Below, piece after piece: positions 15,255 to 26,636 of a DNA stretch of 64,000 nucleotides. The number at the start of each line of letters is the position of its first letter. Positions within the stretch are counted from its first letter, which is position 1. The notes under the pieces are model-generated. The model saw only the letters and a list, made by a program, of their open reading frames with translations, had not been told where the DNA came from and did not search any database. Made by a program: the position numbers and the translations under genes. This DNA comes from Heterobilharzia americana (lineage: Eukaryota > Platyhelminthes > Trematoda > Strigeidida > Schistosomatidae): the NCBI GenBank assembly GCA_944470555.2, contig OX104129.1, positions 53,167,998 through 53,231,997 of the forward strand, given 5' to 3'.

Positions 15255-15445
15255 GGAAACTGGTTCATTGGCTGAATGGTTGTCGCGTTCGACGGGACAC
15301 CTGAAGGCCATGAGTTCGATCCCCGGGGGTAGTGGGTGCATATCACTGAAGAATCGAATCCTAGGACAAAACAACTGTCAGGTGCTCCAAGGTTTTCTGG
15401 GGTTCTCCAAATGTTATCACTCCCGTGATGTATAACACATTGATA
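15255..15445 (+). mobile_element. SM-alpha-like SINE with decayed hammerhead ribozyme (copy 1)
   Basis: It starts with a tRNA-like Pol III promoter: an A-box-like TTGGCTGAATGGTTG (15269) and a B-box GAGTTCGATCC (15312-15322). Next comes a hammerhead-shaped segment at 15346-15379, with CTGAAGA in place of CTGATGA, a stem-like AATC/CTAGGA part, CAAAAC in place of GAAAC, and the ACTGTC cleavage-side sequence. A tail GGTGCTCC...GGTTTTC follows. This order is that of the tRNA-derived hammerhead SINEs of schistosomes. The core changes should abolish cleavage. Confidence 0.7.
15346..15379 (+). ncRNA. Decayed hammerhead ribozyme core in SINE copy 1
   Basis: The conserved CUGAUGA box reads CTGAAGA and GAAAC reads CAAAAC; the ctGTC cleavage triplet is kept. 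Judged inactive from these two core changes. Confidence 0.55.
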
Positions 15446-15747
15446 TAACAATCACTCTCCTACACAGCCTCAGCTACATAGATAGGAGCGAAGAAGGCTA
15501 TTGTAGAGAGGTTATTACTTGAAGCAAAGAAGAGTTACTGAATACTTGTCTCTTGGAATTAGTATTTCAAACAAACATTAGAATTTCATTAATCTTATAT
15601 TAGAAATGAAAAAGAATTTTAATACAGATGTTTTTAAAATTTTGATTTTTGGTACTTCGTTTTCCTGAAGCTATACCATATCAATAACAAGCATCACATA
15701 AGACGAAGATAAAAGTCACTAGGTAGCCACCTCATCCTATTCTGAAG

Positions 15748-15812
15748 ATATAGCTAACTGGCTGAAGCAGTGGATTTCTATTTAATGGTTGCTGGGCTCA
15801 AACCCTGGTCCA
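15748..15812 (+). repeat. tRNA-like short repeat
   Basis: TAGCTAACTGGCTGAAGC (A-box like) and GGGCTCAAACCCTGG (B-box like) at tRNA spacing, followed by a non-tRNA tail. Confidence 0.45.
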
Positions 15813-16639
15813 CCTAGTTCACCCTGGATAACAGGGTTGTGCCACAAGCGCTGACATACTGAATGATACTCGTAGCCTCGTAGGTATACAGGTACCCGGT
15901 CGACTTGTACAAAATTTAAGTTAAACAATGTCAATCATATATTCTAGCACACTCATATGCTCGACCTATTTTGTTCAAACCGCGAAAACTGTCGTTTAAC
16001 ATTGTGATTACTGTATGAGTGAAAAACAGCCCTGATTTCAGGACTTCATTTAATAGCCTCATGCTCACCATGACTGATATTCACAAACTACGATCTCTTA
16101 TTGCAACATCAGAAGACCTACATTTTTCTCAGTGTTCTTTTGAATGCTGAGGGATCATTTTGCCTTTCATTTAACTGAATTACTTCAAGGGATTATTTAT
16201 CAATAATTTAGCAATCCTATTCAGTGAATGTATTTTACAAATAAATAACGCGAAAGATAAAATAGGCAAGATAATTATGTGGTCAAATTTTGCTAGATTA
16301 CTTCCTATGCATCGAAAATGGTGAAGCAAGACAACTGCTTTACAGTACTGTTCTGCAACTGTATTTGTTAGCTTTTTTCAACCAACAGAAAAGCAACAGC
16401 CTATAGAGAATGGCTTTTACTTTCTGGCTTAAGGGACTTTTTTGCTTATTTGTAGTTTATTTTGTGTCCTGGGTTGAGTTCAAGAACAATCACAGAACCT
16501 GAAAGCACTGCTTTGTCCTACTATAGAATTCTTCAACAGTTTACATCCTGTCAAGAAATGAACGAAGAACCTTCAGATCTCTTGGCAAGCATGATACCAT
16601 TGTATCATTGGGTACGAATTCATTGGACCACGTTCCCCT

Positions 16640-16810
16640 ACTGTTAATTCACCACAGGGTTCTGAAGGTCCTGGGGGTGGGCACATAGTCCTAAGGAGTT
16701 CCATACTAGGATGAAGCAGCTTTTGATTGCTACCAGGTTTTCAATAGTTCTCCAACCGATCTTAGTCCATGATGAATTTCACCTTGAAATCAATTGAATC
16801 CCCATAAACT
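16640..16810 (+). mobile_element. SM-alpha-like SINE with decayed hammerhead (copy 3)
   Basis: CTGAAGGTC then CTGGGGGTGGGCAC, with the B-box piece between them apparently deleted relative to copy 1. A hammerhead core follows at 16691-16721 (CTAAGGAG, then CCATACTAGG, then ATGAAGC). The tail has ACCAGGTTTTCAATAG and CCATGATGAA as in the other copies. The stem II sequence is the best preserved of the copies here. Confidence 0.65.
16691..16721 (+). ncRNA. Decayed hammerhead ribozyme core in SINE copy 3
   Basis: CTGATGAG is changed to CTAAGGAG and CGAAAC to TGAAGC. The stem II region with loop CATACTA is clear. The cleavage triplet GTC is lost (CTTTTG). Confidence 0.55.
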
Positions 16811-18885
16811 TCCAAACAGAAAATATTTGTTAATTAGGTCAGTAAGAAACTATAGTCATGTGAAAGTACAAAAGCTTTATTTGTATTTTCAACTCAGGTC
16901 ACGCAACTAATTGAAAATCTTTATTTGCATTTATAACAATAATGCATACGGTAAAAAAGCTGGTCGGTTGTACTTGACAAAAGCTCAACACTACTAACCT
17001 TTTCCTATGTTAGAATGTAGGTGTTCTAAAAGTAGCCACGGATGAACTGAGCTAAACTAAAAGAACTAGATGAATATCCCAAAATTTCTATCTTCAGTAT
17101 CTATTCGTTTGCGGTCACTTTATTCGAAAATTTGTCTCCAGGGAAATATTATTTAAATAAATAGGTTAATGAGAAGAATCTTGTTCAACGAGTTTATTTT
17201 TAGCATCCAAACATACAGTTGTGTGTCAGCATATAGTTGCCATAGTTTATCTTCATAAAGTTGACTACAAAGTTTTTTGAGTGGCGTAAAAATATGAACA
17301 GCCTAGATGAAAAGGTGGATCTGATAAGATTTCAATTTAGATCAACTATTACAAGCTTCACGCAGTAAAACAGTATTGCATACTGGATTACCTTTCGGAC
17401 AAAGTTTATTGTTCATAGTCATTTCAAGATGAAGTAATAATACAGTTTCATTTCATTACAGTTAGTAAACTAACTTAGAATAGAATTCTATCACAGCTTC
17501 CAGGTTTTACTCTCATATGACCTGATAAGATGTTATTATACGCAATGCTTTTGGTTCCAATTGTGCACCGTCAAAACTTCTCGGATGTACATTAAATATT
17601 GGCATGGACTAAAAGAAAATTTTGACTGAATCTCATGGAAATGGAGTTATAATTAAACAAAAATGCAGCACAATGTTATTCCTAGGATATCTATGTCGGA
17701 CTGCAGATTTATATACTGGCTGAATAAACTACCACCATCAAAATTTCGCTCTATTTTCTATTTACTCAGCAGTCCAAACCGGAAGCTAATGTGCATTAAT
17801 GATCTCGTTGAAAATATTGTACAGGGAATAAGTTTATTGAAATATTAAATGCTGACAATTCTGCACTATATCACACGTGTTGTCTGGAATGAAGCGATAA
17901 TAATAATGGTTAATTATTATTGACATGACTACATCAGATTTTCTTTCACATTTGCTGTGCCATCGATAATATCTACTAAATAGAGGCCCTCCGTCGTGGT
18001 ATGCCATGTTTTCCTAGCTATCTTCAAACGTGAAGAATTCATGAATTAGGATAAGCATCCCAGTAGTCCGATTTTGTTAAAACTCATGTATGTTTCGTCA
18101 CCAATCTGTGTAACCTCATCAATAGGTAGCTTAACAAAAAGTGGAGCATTTCTAGATTTCACCAAAGCTTATGTCGAACAGTCGTCAGTAGTTGGTTAAG
18201 GTGAGTATTTAGCTTTAATCTTTAGTATATCACGCTGGAGAAGAAAATCCTTGCTATTATGATTGCGTGGATTTTGCTGCTGCTCTAATGAATTGATTGA
18301 AATGATCTTCATAACGCCAATTAAGAGATAACTTGCTCCTTATAACTAACGCATGTATTCCTTTTATATCTGTTTACATTTTGATAGCTACTTACTCCGA
18401 ATAACATACAGTTTGTGAATTGGTGACTTCTCACAACTTCCCGGTCAAATTTGTGATTCTGATTGTAACCAGGAGTTATATGTTGCTTTTATCCATAACT
18501 AGATAAAGTTATTGAGCTCCTCGAAGCATCTGACTATTGAATTCGGAAATCTGGTTCTATGTTGGTTTCTTCGAATATTCCGCAACTTGTTTTGTTCAGG
18601 TAGTAACTCTTTTGGGTTGTTCAGAGTACTATGTAATCATATAATTGGTTCGCGCGCCTCACTTATGCCAACATGTTATCTTGTAACCTCCCTCCTTAGT
18701 CCAATGATAGAACCTGTAGTCAAGTTAAGGTACCGTCTATGAATCATCAATACAAAGACTACTTATTGAAGCTATGATATTACAGATACAGTCGGAAATG
18801 ATTACTTTGCTTGAAATCAAGAATTTGAATCAGTTGTTTGAAAAACGCTTTATTAAATCTTTGAACAACTGGAATGTAAAAATAA

Positions 18886-19115
18886 ATATTTTTGAGATGA
18901 ATTGGGATTGTTTTAGATTTAGAAGTAGTATTCATCATGGACTGACATCAGTCGGGGAACCATTGAAAACCTGGGAGCACTGGACAGCTGTCTCGTCCCA
19001 AAACGGGGCTCCTCAGAGTACTCACCTACGACGCGGCTAGGGACCGAACTTAGGACCTTCAGGTGTCACGGCGAACGCGTTAACCATTCTGCCGCTGGGT
19101 CGGTTTCCAGTGATT
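18886..19115 (-). mobile_element. SM-alpha-like SINE with decayed hammerhead (copy 2, minus)
   Basis: Minus-strand order: CCCAGCGGCAGAATGGTTAA (A-box like, about 19100), AAGTTCGGTCCCTAG (B-box like, about 19045), hammerhead core at 19016-18983 (CTGAGGAG, GGGACGAGAC, AGCTGTC), then CCAGTGCTCCCAGGTTTTCAA and the CCATGATGAATACTACTTC tail to about 18886. The core has single changes in CTGATGA (T to G) and GAAA (A to G). Confidence 0.7.
18983..19016 (-). ncRNA. Decayed hammerhead ribozyme core in SINE copy 2
   Basis: Only one substitution in each conserved box (CTGAGGA; CGAGAC), with a pairing stem II (CCCCG/CGGGA-like) and the AGCTGTC cleavage side present. This is the least damaged core in the window, but both changes hit residues normally required. 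Confidence 0.55.
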
Positions 19116-19252
19116 CACAATTTCCAACTTCCGTCAATTCACAACATAGCGCGACTGTCACCCAAGGTCTTCAGTTAGCATTCACTTCACTTATGACTGG
19201 TTGACCCCACAGGTCACGGCTTCTCATTACAGCTTCATGATATCCATCTGGA

Positions 19253-19357
19253 AGCTGTCCAGTGCTCCCAGATTTTCAACAGTTCCCCGACTGATGTCAG
19301 TGCATGATGAATACTACTTCTAAATTTAAAAAAATCCCCATTAATCTCAAAAATACA
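19253..19357 (+). mobile_element. SM-alpha-like SINE 3' part, opposite to copy 2
   Basis: From AGCTGTCCAGTGCTCCCAG to the tail ...ATCTCAAAAATA it repeats copy 2 (18989-18886) in inverted orientation with few differences, including the bases after the CCATGATGAATACTACTTC motif. Upstream sequence differs from copy 2's tRNA-like head. Confidence 0.7.
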
Positions 19358-20087
19358 TAACTGTATAGTGCTCATTACTGACTTGCTTCCAGATAGATTT
19401 CACGAAAAGTAAATATGTTGGAAAACACCAAACAAATATTGGAAAGAATTTACTTCTGAAGGTGACTTAAATAGAATATAATTCTGAAGAAAAAACACTT
19501 GAGAATGCTCAGGAAAATCAAGCGTAATCTGTGTTTTGAATTGACCGACAGAAAGGATTCCTTCACCTCAGTTTCATCGAGATGGCATATCTCCAACCTT
19601 GATGAAAGTCATATTCCCTGGGGAGTTTAAACTTGTGTTACACAGTATTAGTGTAAGAAACTTTGTTCTAGAGCTATATGGGTTGTGGCTTGCCGTCTAT
19701 AGAAGTGAACTATGTGCACGAATTGACAACCAAATGGAAAGCAACTAAGCCTTCAATTTTTGAGTGCTGATAAAAACTAACGATCAGTTTTTGAGAGCCA
19801 CTCACGTTTCACAATAGCATCTAGAGTAAAGAATTTCATGCTGCCTAATCCTAATCACTGGTTGAATCCTATCACTAACTTTCAAATACAGTGGATCATT
19901 TAGAAGACTTTGCTTGATCGTCAGTAAAGTGTATTTGCAATCTCAATGCACAGCGACGGTGAGTCAACTTACTGGGTAACCCTACTACAAAATGAACGAC
20001 AGATTTTGATCAGCACTGAGTATTGGAAAAATCGAAATCAGTTACTCTGTAGTGACAAGTCAATGTACCTGATTTGGTCATGGTCAG

Positions 20088-20150
20088 AATAGCTCAGTGT
20101 TTGCGTCACTGACTACAATATTGGGCGATAGGGGTTCGAATCTACTGGTT
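20088..20150 (+). repeat. tRNA-like short repeat
   Basis: ATAGCTCAGTGTTTGCGTCA (A-box like) and a perfect B-box GGGTTCGAATCT. No full cloverleaf. Confidence 0.5.
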
Positions 20151-21959
20151 GCATCCTTACGCTTAACATCAAATGAAATAGCACCTAGCTGGTAAACGTG
20201 TGACTTGAGCACTGAATAGATGGTCTTTAAATCTTGTAGCAAAGGTGTTTTCTCAGAGGTTGAGGCAGCTTATCGGTAATGTTTAACTTAAATCATGAAC
20301 GCATCTCATAACTTATTTTAAATGAAGTCTTTAGAATTGTAAACAAAATAAGGGAGTATTATTAATATGATCTATAGATGAGTTACAAAGAAGAGATAAT
20401 AATGCAATAACTGGGAATTTTCACTTTGCTGATAATGAATCTAGAGGTTTAATTAATTTGTATGAATGACACGTTTATCATCCCTGGAAAGTTACACTGA
20501 AGAATACTCGCTACAATATAATCAACAATATTTCAATGTCATTCGATTTGTGAGAGCAAAGGAGTCCAACAGAAGAAATAGGTTCTCAGATTTTTTGACC
20601 ACATGCAGTCAGTTAATGAAAACTCTTCGATCAAATAGTACCAAAATTTGCTGCAAGCACAAGCAGTTATACAGGTACACTAGTCGGGGTGAAGAAGACA
20701 CAATGGACCTCTCTCGAGCAGGGATGTTTTCATGACGGAATTTGCATCTATCGGCCACTTTCATACTCCAAGATGATGTTATTATGGGACACTACCAAAG
20801 AGGAATACTTCAGACAATACCAATAAGCTATTGAACCCTTTTGGAATTAGTGTTGACTATAAACCAAAATCACTTCGTAAGAATTGTCGAATATGTTATG
20901 CCTGTCTATCTTCTTTGCATCAATCTTCACTCCCCAACACGTTATACTTGTAGGGAAACTACACTACTTAATCACTGACTCCTGTTCCATTGACAATTTC
21001 GCTGTATTTGTCTTGAGACTTACATCTATCTGCCTACCCGTTGGGTACCTGTGACCTCTATTCTGATTGGTTGTTTTTATCCCTCTGATTTTGTGCATCG
21101 ACTATTCTTGATCATTTGCCTAGTCTTCCGGTCTGAAGAGCGAGCTCCTTATTTTCATTGTACAGTATTTGCAGATCGCTTGGCTGGTACTTGTTGATTC
21201 TTCCCGGCAATGAATTCAGCGACTTCTTTCTACAGAAACACCACAGGTTAAGGTTTCAATTTCGATTACAAATGTTATTTTTGCACCACCGCCTAAACAA
21301 CAAACCTCAGCATTTCTTTTCTGGATTTCTGAGATTTAAAACCTACATAATCTAGTTTCCTCTGCCTTTCTATTGGTTATCGTCAAAAATCTATGTTGTG
21401 TGCTAATAATCTTATGGTTGCCATTATTTCTACCAGTGTAGTCACTTACTCCGTAACTTTACGGGATACTTTGCATTTTGTTATGATATTCACATAACTT
21501 TTAATCCACCGCCTACATTACAGTACATTACTTCATAATAACATTTTCCACTGGAATAAACATCCACACTTATAAATATATTCCTTCATTAAATTATATC
21601 TCCTCATATCCTTATTGCCAGCCCATATTCATATCATTTAAGTACAAAGTGATTATTGAGCAAGGCGGTCATCAGTAAAAATTCAAAGTGCATACAGCTA
21701 ACTGCGTACACAAATACAGTTGCAATAATTCTATTGTCTCAGATTGGCAACAAATTTCTCATAAAGCCTTGGGCTTAAATTAATTAGTAATCAATAGGTT
21801 CATTAATATAGACTCAACAATATTCAGATGATTAGTAGAAGGGTATGCAATCACACATTATAAAAATGTCTTAAAAACAGCCAATCAGATCACGAGAACA
21901 AAACTACGTAACTTATCACATTTAACAGCTTTGTGATAAACTAACTTATCATTTACACG

Positions 21960-22200
21960 GGTTGGTTACCAACGGGTGACCGATGTAGATGCCTAGTTCT
22001 TCATGCCTTGCACTGATCGAAGTTAATCTACGAAGTTTTGCTATTTGGCCATAAAGTGAAGCGGTTTGATAATGAGGCGCACTTCATTTTGGTGTTAGAC
22101 CGTGGGAACACTAGTTGCCTCATAGTTACAGACCCACCTTGCTGATGAACGCCAGAATGCACAAAACCTAGGTCCACAGCTGTGTACTGATTTACCATTT
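21960..22200 (+). repeat. Unclassified dispersed repeat, copy 2
   Basis: CGAAGTTTTGCTATTTGGCC, AAAGTGAAGC, CTTGCTGATGAACGCC and AAACCTAGGTCCACAGC line up in order with copy 1, with many differences. A weaker relative may lie at 10640-10880. Confidence 0.4.
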
Positions 22201-24046
22201 ATCGAATAATTCTATATCCTCCCGTCTTTTGATATTGGAGAGGGTGCCCATATAAAGACAATAAGAGATTAACAATTAATTGATCCAGCTGAGTTGCAAA
22301 TCTTTTGCCGCCACTTCTTTGTTAACTGATTGGTTCAACTTATCATTTGTGTGGGGTAACTATTACTTGCTTACCAATTGAACGGATAATGATTATGTGC
22401 AAAAACAACTTGTTTTTGTTGAGTTTCTTGTTGTTAAACAATCAATAAATCATTGTATGCTTAAAATGTGAATGAGTCATTTTAATACATGAATCACAGA
22501 TGCACTAAACACCTAAAACAGTTCACGAATATTATTGTAATTGTTAGTCTTGTGTGTTAGTTAAGTTACTTATCAACCTATTTTAGGATACATGAAATAC
22601 TCAGATTCATTCACTAAGAATTTGAATCGATTTGTATGAAACGGTGAAAAGTATGTACACAGTTGTTCTTTAGTGAAAATAGTTTGTGTATTGTTTGTCT
22701 AACAGAGATTGATATACCTTCTCTAGTGGCTTTTATTAAGTTATCGATTAGATTCCAAGCGCAGTTCGATGAAGCCAAACTGTGTATATCGATGAATGTG
22801 AAATTGAATTCAGATTGGTGTATTTCACAACAACTTTACAATTGAAAGTAAGAATGTTAATGAACAGCGAATAGACTTTTTTAGACATGAATCAAAGATT
22901 CAAGATTTAATGAAAGATTTTTAAAAACGTGAATCAATTCGCGGAGTGACTTTAAAGGTTATCCTAGCAACTGTTGAGATAACCAATTACATTACTTTAT
23001 TTTATGAAAAACTACCTTCGCAGTCGAAATCTGATTGGTTATTTGAGCAGCAGCTAGGATTTCCTTTAAAGTTAATCAAATTTGCGTGACTAGGTCAGGT
23101 TTTCAGTCGCATCATATAATACTATTGACCATTATCTTTTAACATATTAATCATTTAAGCTGGGAATAATACACACCGCTAGGACAGCAGTCAATGAACT
23201 GATGAAAACTAAATTTACTTTTTCAGGCTAGTCCTGTCACACAACACACTGAAATCATATCTGAGTTTGCCTTTGGTCACTTAGCGTTTCCACCAAACGC
23301 GATCACTGATTTTACAGTACCGACTGTCTTCTGCTTTTTATATCATTCTCGGCTATACAGTAGGATAGAATGTACTAATGTTCTGCATATAAGGACCTTA
23401 GTAATCAAGTCAGTGACACTGATGACATAGGGTGATAACTGATGTATACCGTGGAAAATTCTTGATGACATTTTATGTGCTACCAGCTCTTGAGGCTTGA
23501 AGCAACTCTTCAAATAAGTAAAGTAGCTAACAATTTCAGCCTACTTACTCCCAATTCTGAAATGGTCGGCAGGAACAGACCGATCCCTGAGTGTCATTCT
23601 GCATCTGATAAGCGTAGATAGCATCTCAAGTATTTTCAGGTTTAAGCACATAGTATTCAGACTGTTGTGTCGTATTCCAACAAGATATCTTCTGCATAAA
23701 ATAAGTAGAACAGCAATCCTAAGTAGGAAATCAGTAGCTCAGAATTTTTAAATCAACAAAGTTTCTCGCATCGGTACGCCTGTTATAAAGCTAGTCAAAA
23801 AAGTGCAAACCACATATCTGGTGCAAAAAAAGGGTTTTAGCAACACCAGATGAAAACTCTGCATAAGTCCCCCTGCATGATGGTCTGCAGAACAGATAAT
23901 TTTCAAGCCGTCATTAATCTTAGTTTCAGAGGCGATCATAATTCACCTAACACTGTAGTTCGAATTTTACGGTGACGAGGTTTCACAGCTAAATTCAAGA
24001 GTTCTTCAACAAAGAATAGTTTCTTCTTTCGAAATGATAGTGAAAC

Positions 24047-24049
<3 letters not shown>

Positions 24050-24095
<46 letters not shown>
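24050..24095. repeat. (TA)n tract
   Basis: Pure TA dinucleotide run of about 45 bp. Confidence 0.98.
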
Positions 24096-24100
<5 letters not shown>

Positions 24101-24386
24101 ACAAGATATCACCGAAATTCAATAGATCTGTTTTATCCAGTTCCCATTGTTGTTCTTTTCAAATGTGATATAGGTATTTGAACAAACAGGGAATTAATTC
24201 ATTCGGACATTTAGGAAAATGGGAGGCGAGTTGTTCATTTACTTTGAACACTGGTAATTCACTGATTTCTTTCAGTGCTCCAAATACTAAAGCTATACAT
24301 CCAATCTCTTTTTCTCCAAACTGAATTACATCTAATTTTAGAAATAGATCAAGTTATTTGATTTCTTTCATTACTTCTGTGAGACA

Positions 24387-24450
24387 GTGGCTTACTGGTT
24401 TAAGCACTCAATTTTCAGGTGATGAGTCGCGCATACGAACCCCACTCCAC
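24387..24450 (+). repeat. tRNA-like short repeat (weak)
   Basis: TGGCTTACTGGTTTAAGCAC (A-box like) and CATACGAACCCCA (degraded B-box) at tRNA spacing. Confidence 0.4.
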
Positions 24451-26198
24451 CTATGAAAACCTGATAGTATCATTAATCCACACATGTGTGGCCTGCAAGA
24501 TAGTATGTATGACACGTCCCAGGTTGGGTTACATTACTTTACTATCCATCATTTTTAATCCTACTTTGTTTCACTTCTCTGCACCTGTCAAACGGACATA
24601 AACCCATCATCCTTCAAATCTAGAGACATTTTTCACCTTGTTGAATTGGAAGATTATGTAATTATTACTCTTACCTGCTTGCCGTTGGTTGGTTTTGATG
24701 ACCATTTTCCGTATTCATAACCAGTTTTGTCACGCTCTCGAAAACCAATCGGGTGAATTTAGTTTAGACCTGGTAAAACCTTTTCTGTCACAAAGCAACC
24801 GTCGTCTTCTAACATTTTCGTGGCTCAGTCAAGCAAAATGTACTAGGGGAAATAACCACTGTTCGTGAACAGTTACATGGCATTTGGGCATTCAGCATCG
24901 TTATTTATTTGCTTAAGCTTGTAAATCTAATCGGTAACTTCAAGCTTTTTCTGAACTACATTGAGCTTTCAAACAATCGACTGCTTATAATCATATGGTC
25001 GTAATCGTATGATCATTTTGAAACATGGCTTTAAAAGCAAGGTACCTGTGTGTATATGAGGAACTAGTATTGATTAGTTAGCCACATTTGTCAGATTTCG
25101 ATTCCATGCTATTACCATGTTAGGGTTAAACCACATCTTTCATGTGGTAACCAAATTACTCTTGAGGGGAAAAATTGAAACTGACTGTGTAAACGTTTTC
25201 AATTCAGATATTTTCTCACAAAGATTCCTAACCAATTACGCCAAACAGATGAAATTGAGAACATCGTTCGCTGTGTCTGGATTTGGACATGATGGCTGTA
25301 CAACACCAAATACAACAATGAGTCTGAAGGATCTGAATTTGCTTCTAGGGACAACTGTCAAGCCAAGAACTAGAACAAAAAAACAGCTGCTTACTGTTGA
25401 TAGTTTTTGATGATTAAATTCACAGGGAAAAAAGGTCTGCGTTTAACAGTTTAATCGATTCCACAGAAAACCAAGAAATGCACAAACACCGTCTAATGCA
25501 TTTATATAGAAATACTAGCCGAAAGCAGCCACATGAGAAGCTATATTTCCATTCATATACAAGAGAAAATCAGTACAAACGTGTAAAAATGAAAAAGGGT
25601 GGGGAAGGAAGGAATGAAAATACAATGCAATAACAGTATAATTGGACAAGTACATAAAAAGTGTCGTGATGTATCTGTATGTGAGATTGTGGCAACATAC
25701 ACACATGGAGAAAGTATAATCTGCTACGCTACATTGCAACATAATATTATAACCTGCTAGAGGAAAATACGCAGTTAACACTAATCCCAAGGGTAGATAG
25801 TAGAGTAGTTGTATTGAGACAGATCGTCAAGTGTGAGTGGGAGAAATAAAACTAACCATAAGTCAAGAAAAGTTGCATACTGTGCAATCAAGAACAGGAG
25901 CAACAAGAGATCGTCAAACAAGGAGAAAAGTTAGGATGGATGAGGAATGTTCAGCGAAAACCCTAAATCGGAGGAAATCTAACAAAGTAATAACGATTAA
26001 ACCAAATTACACGACAAGAAAACAATGACGATAATAATAATATCAATAATACAAAGTGTTTAAGAGAGATCATTGAGTATCAGTAAGTAAATAATAGTGC
26101 AAACATTGCAAAAAATCTGTGCAAGATTTTACCGCTTACAATGGAAATATGTGGAAAAGGAACATCAAGAAAATCGACGTTCCAATCTGAATGATTCA

Positions 26199-26636
26199 TC
26201 ATTTTTCAGAGGAATCAAAGGAATTTTGATGACTTCTATCTCGTCGTCGCCGGATATCTACAGCAATAGCACCACAAGCTGGAGTGGCAGCAGTAGTAAT
26301 AGTACTAGGAGTTGAGGCAACACTCGTAGTATTAGTGGTGGTACTGGTTATTAGAATCACCCCATTAGTGTTGTTAGAAGGAAGCGTCTGCAGATTCCTT
26401 TCATAAATTGATCGAATCTTAATAATTTTATTGGTAGTATACGCTTTCTTATCTGTTCTTGGTAAAGAGAGCTCATATGACTCAAGATTAGTACAGATTG
26501 TTTCATCGTCTTCATAGCCATCGTCGTCATCTCCATCGACATTATCATAATCATCACAATTCAAGTAATAAGTACGTGAAGTGAAATCACGAAATACATC
26601 ATTGACTGTTTCATCGCTTAATGTGAAATCAGAGCT
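26199..26636 (-). CDS. ACAP exon 6 (terminal exon, acidic C-terminal tail)
   Basis: The acceptor is TTTTTGCAG|AGC, phase 0, agreeing with exon 5. Residues 910-1054 start SSDFTLSDETVNDVFRDFTS, matching the PGDETYQDIFRDFSQ segment that follows the ankyrin repeats in ACAP2. Residues 937-954 are a run dominated by Asp/Glu. After that come basic-polar stretches and a Thr/Asn/Ala-rich region, then RRRRDRSHQNSFDSSEK before the stop. The motif identifies this as the true last exon although it lies 13.5 kb from exon 5. The tail beyond the motif is not conserved. A possible poly(A) signal (ATTAAA on the minus strand) is at 25455-25450; this is uncertain. Confidence 0.85.
   Translation of the reverse strand, partial: SSDFTLSDETVNDVFRDFTSRTYYLNCDDYDNVDGDDDDGYEDDETICTNLESYELSLPRTDKKAYTTNKIIKIRSIYERNLQTLPSNNTNGVILITSTTTNTTSVASTPSTITTAATPACGAIAVDIRRRRDRSHQNSFDSSEK

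Larger units (their letters stand above)
19358..26198. other. Downstream flank close to the ACAP 3' end, no recognised gene
   Basis: AT-rich. The longest open frame (25117-25410, plus, 97 codons) resembles nothing I know. The part nearest 26199 should include the ACAP 3'UTR on the minus strand. Confidence 0.5.

Noticed and set aside
22130..22180. CTGATGA followed by AAAAC as a hammerhead
   Set aside because: The GAAA box is missing and there is no pairing stem II; it belongs to the unclassified dispersed repeat.
25117..25410. 97-codon plus-strand frame as a possible gene
   Set aside because: No family resemblance, no signal or repeat structure, and no convincing splice context; the length is possible by chance.
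26097..26315. 72-codon plus-strand frame
   Set aside because: It overlaps the ACAP terminal exon on the opposite strand; its Ser/Asn richness is a mirror of the triplet-rich coding sequence.
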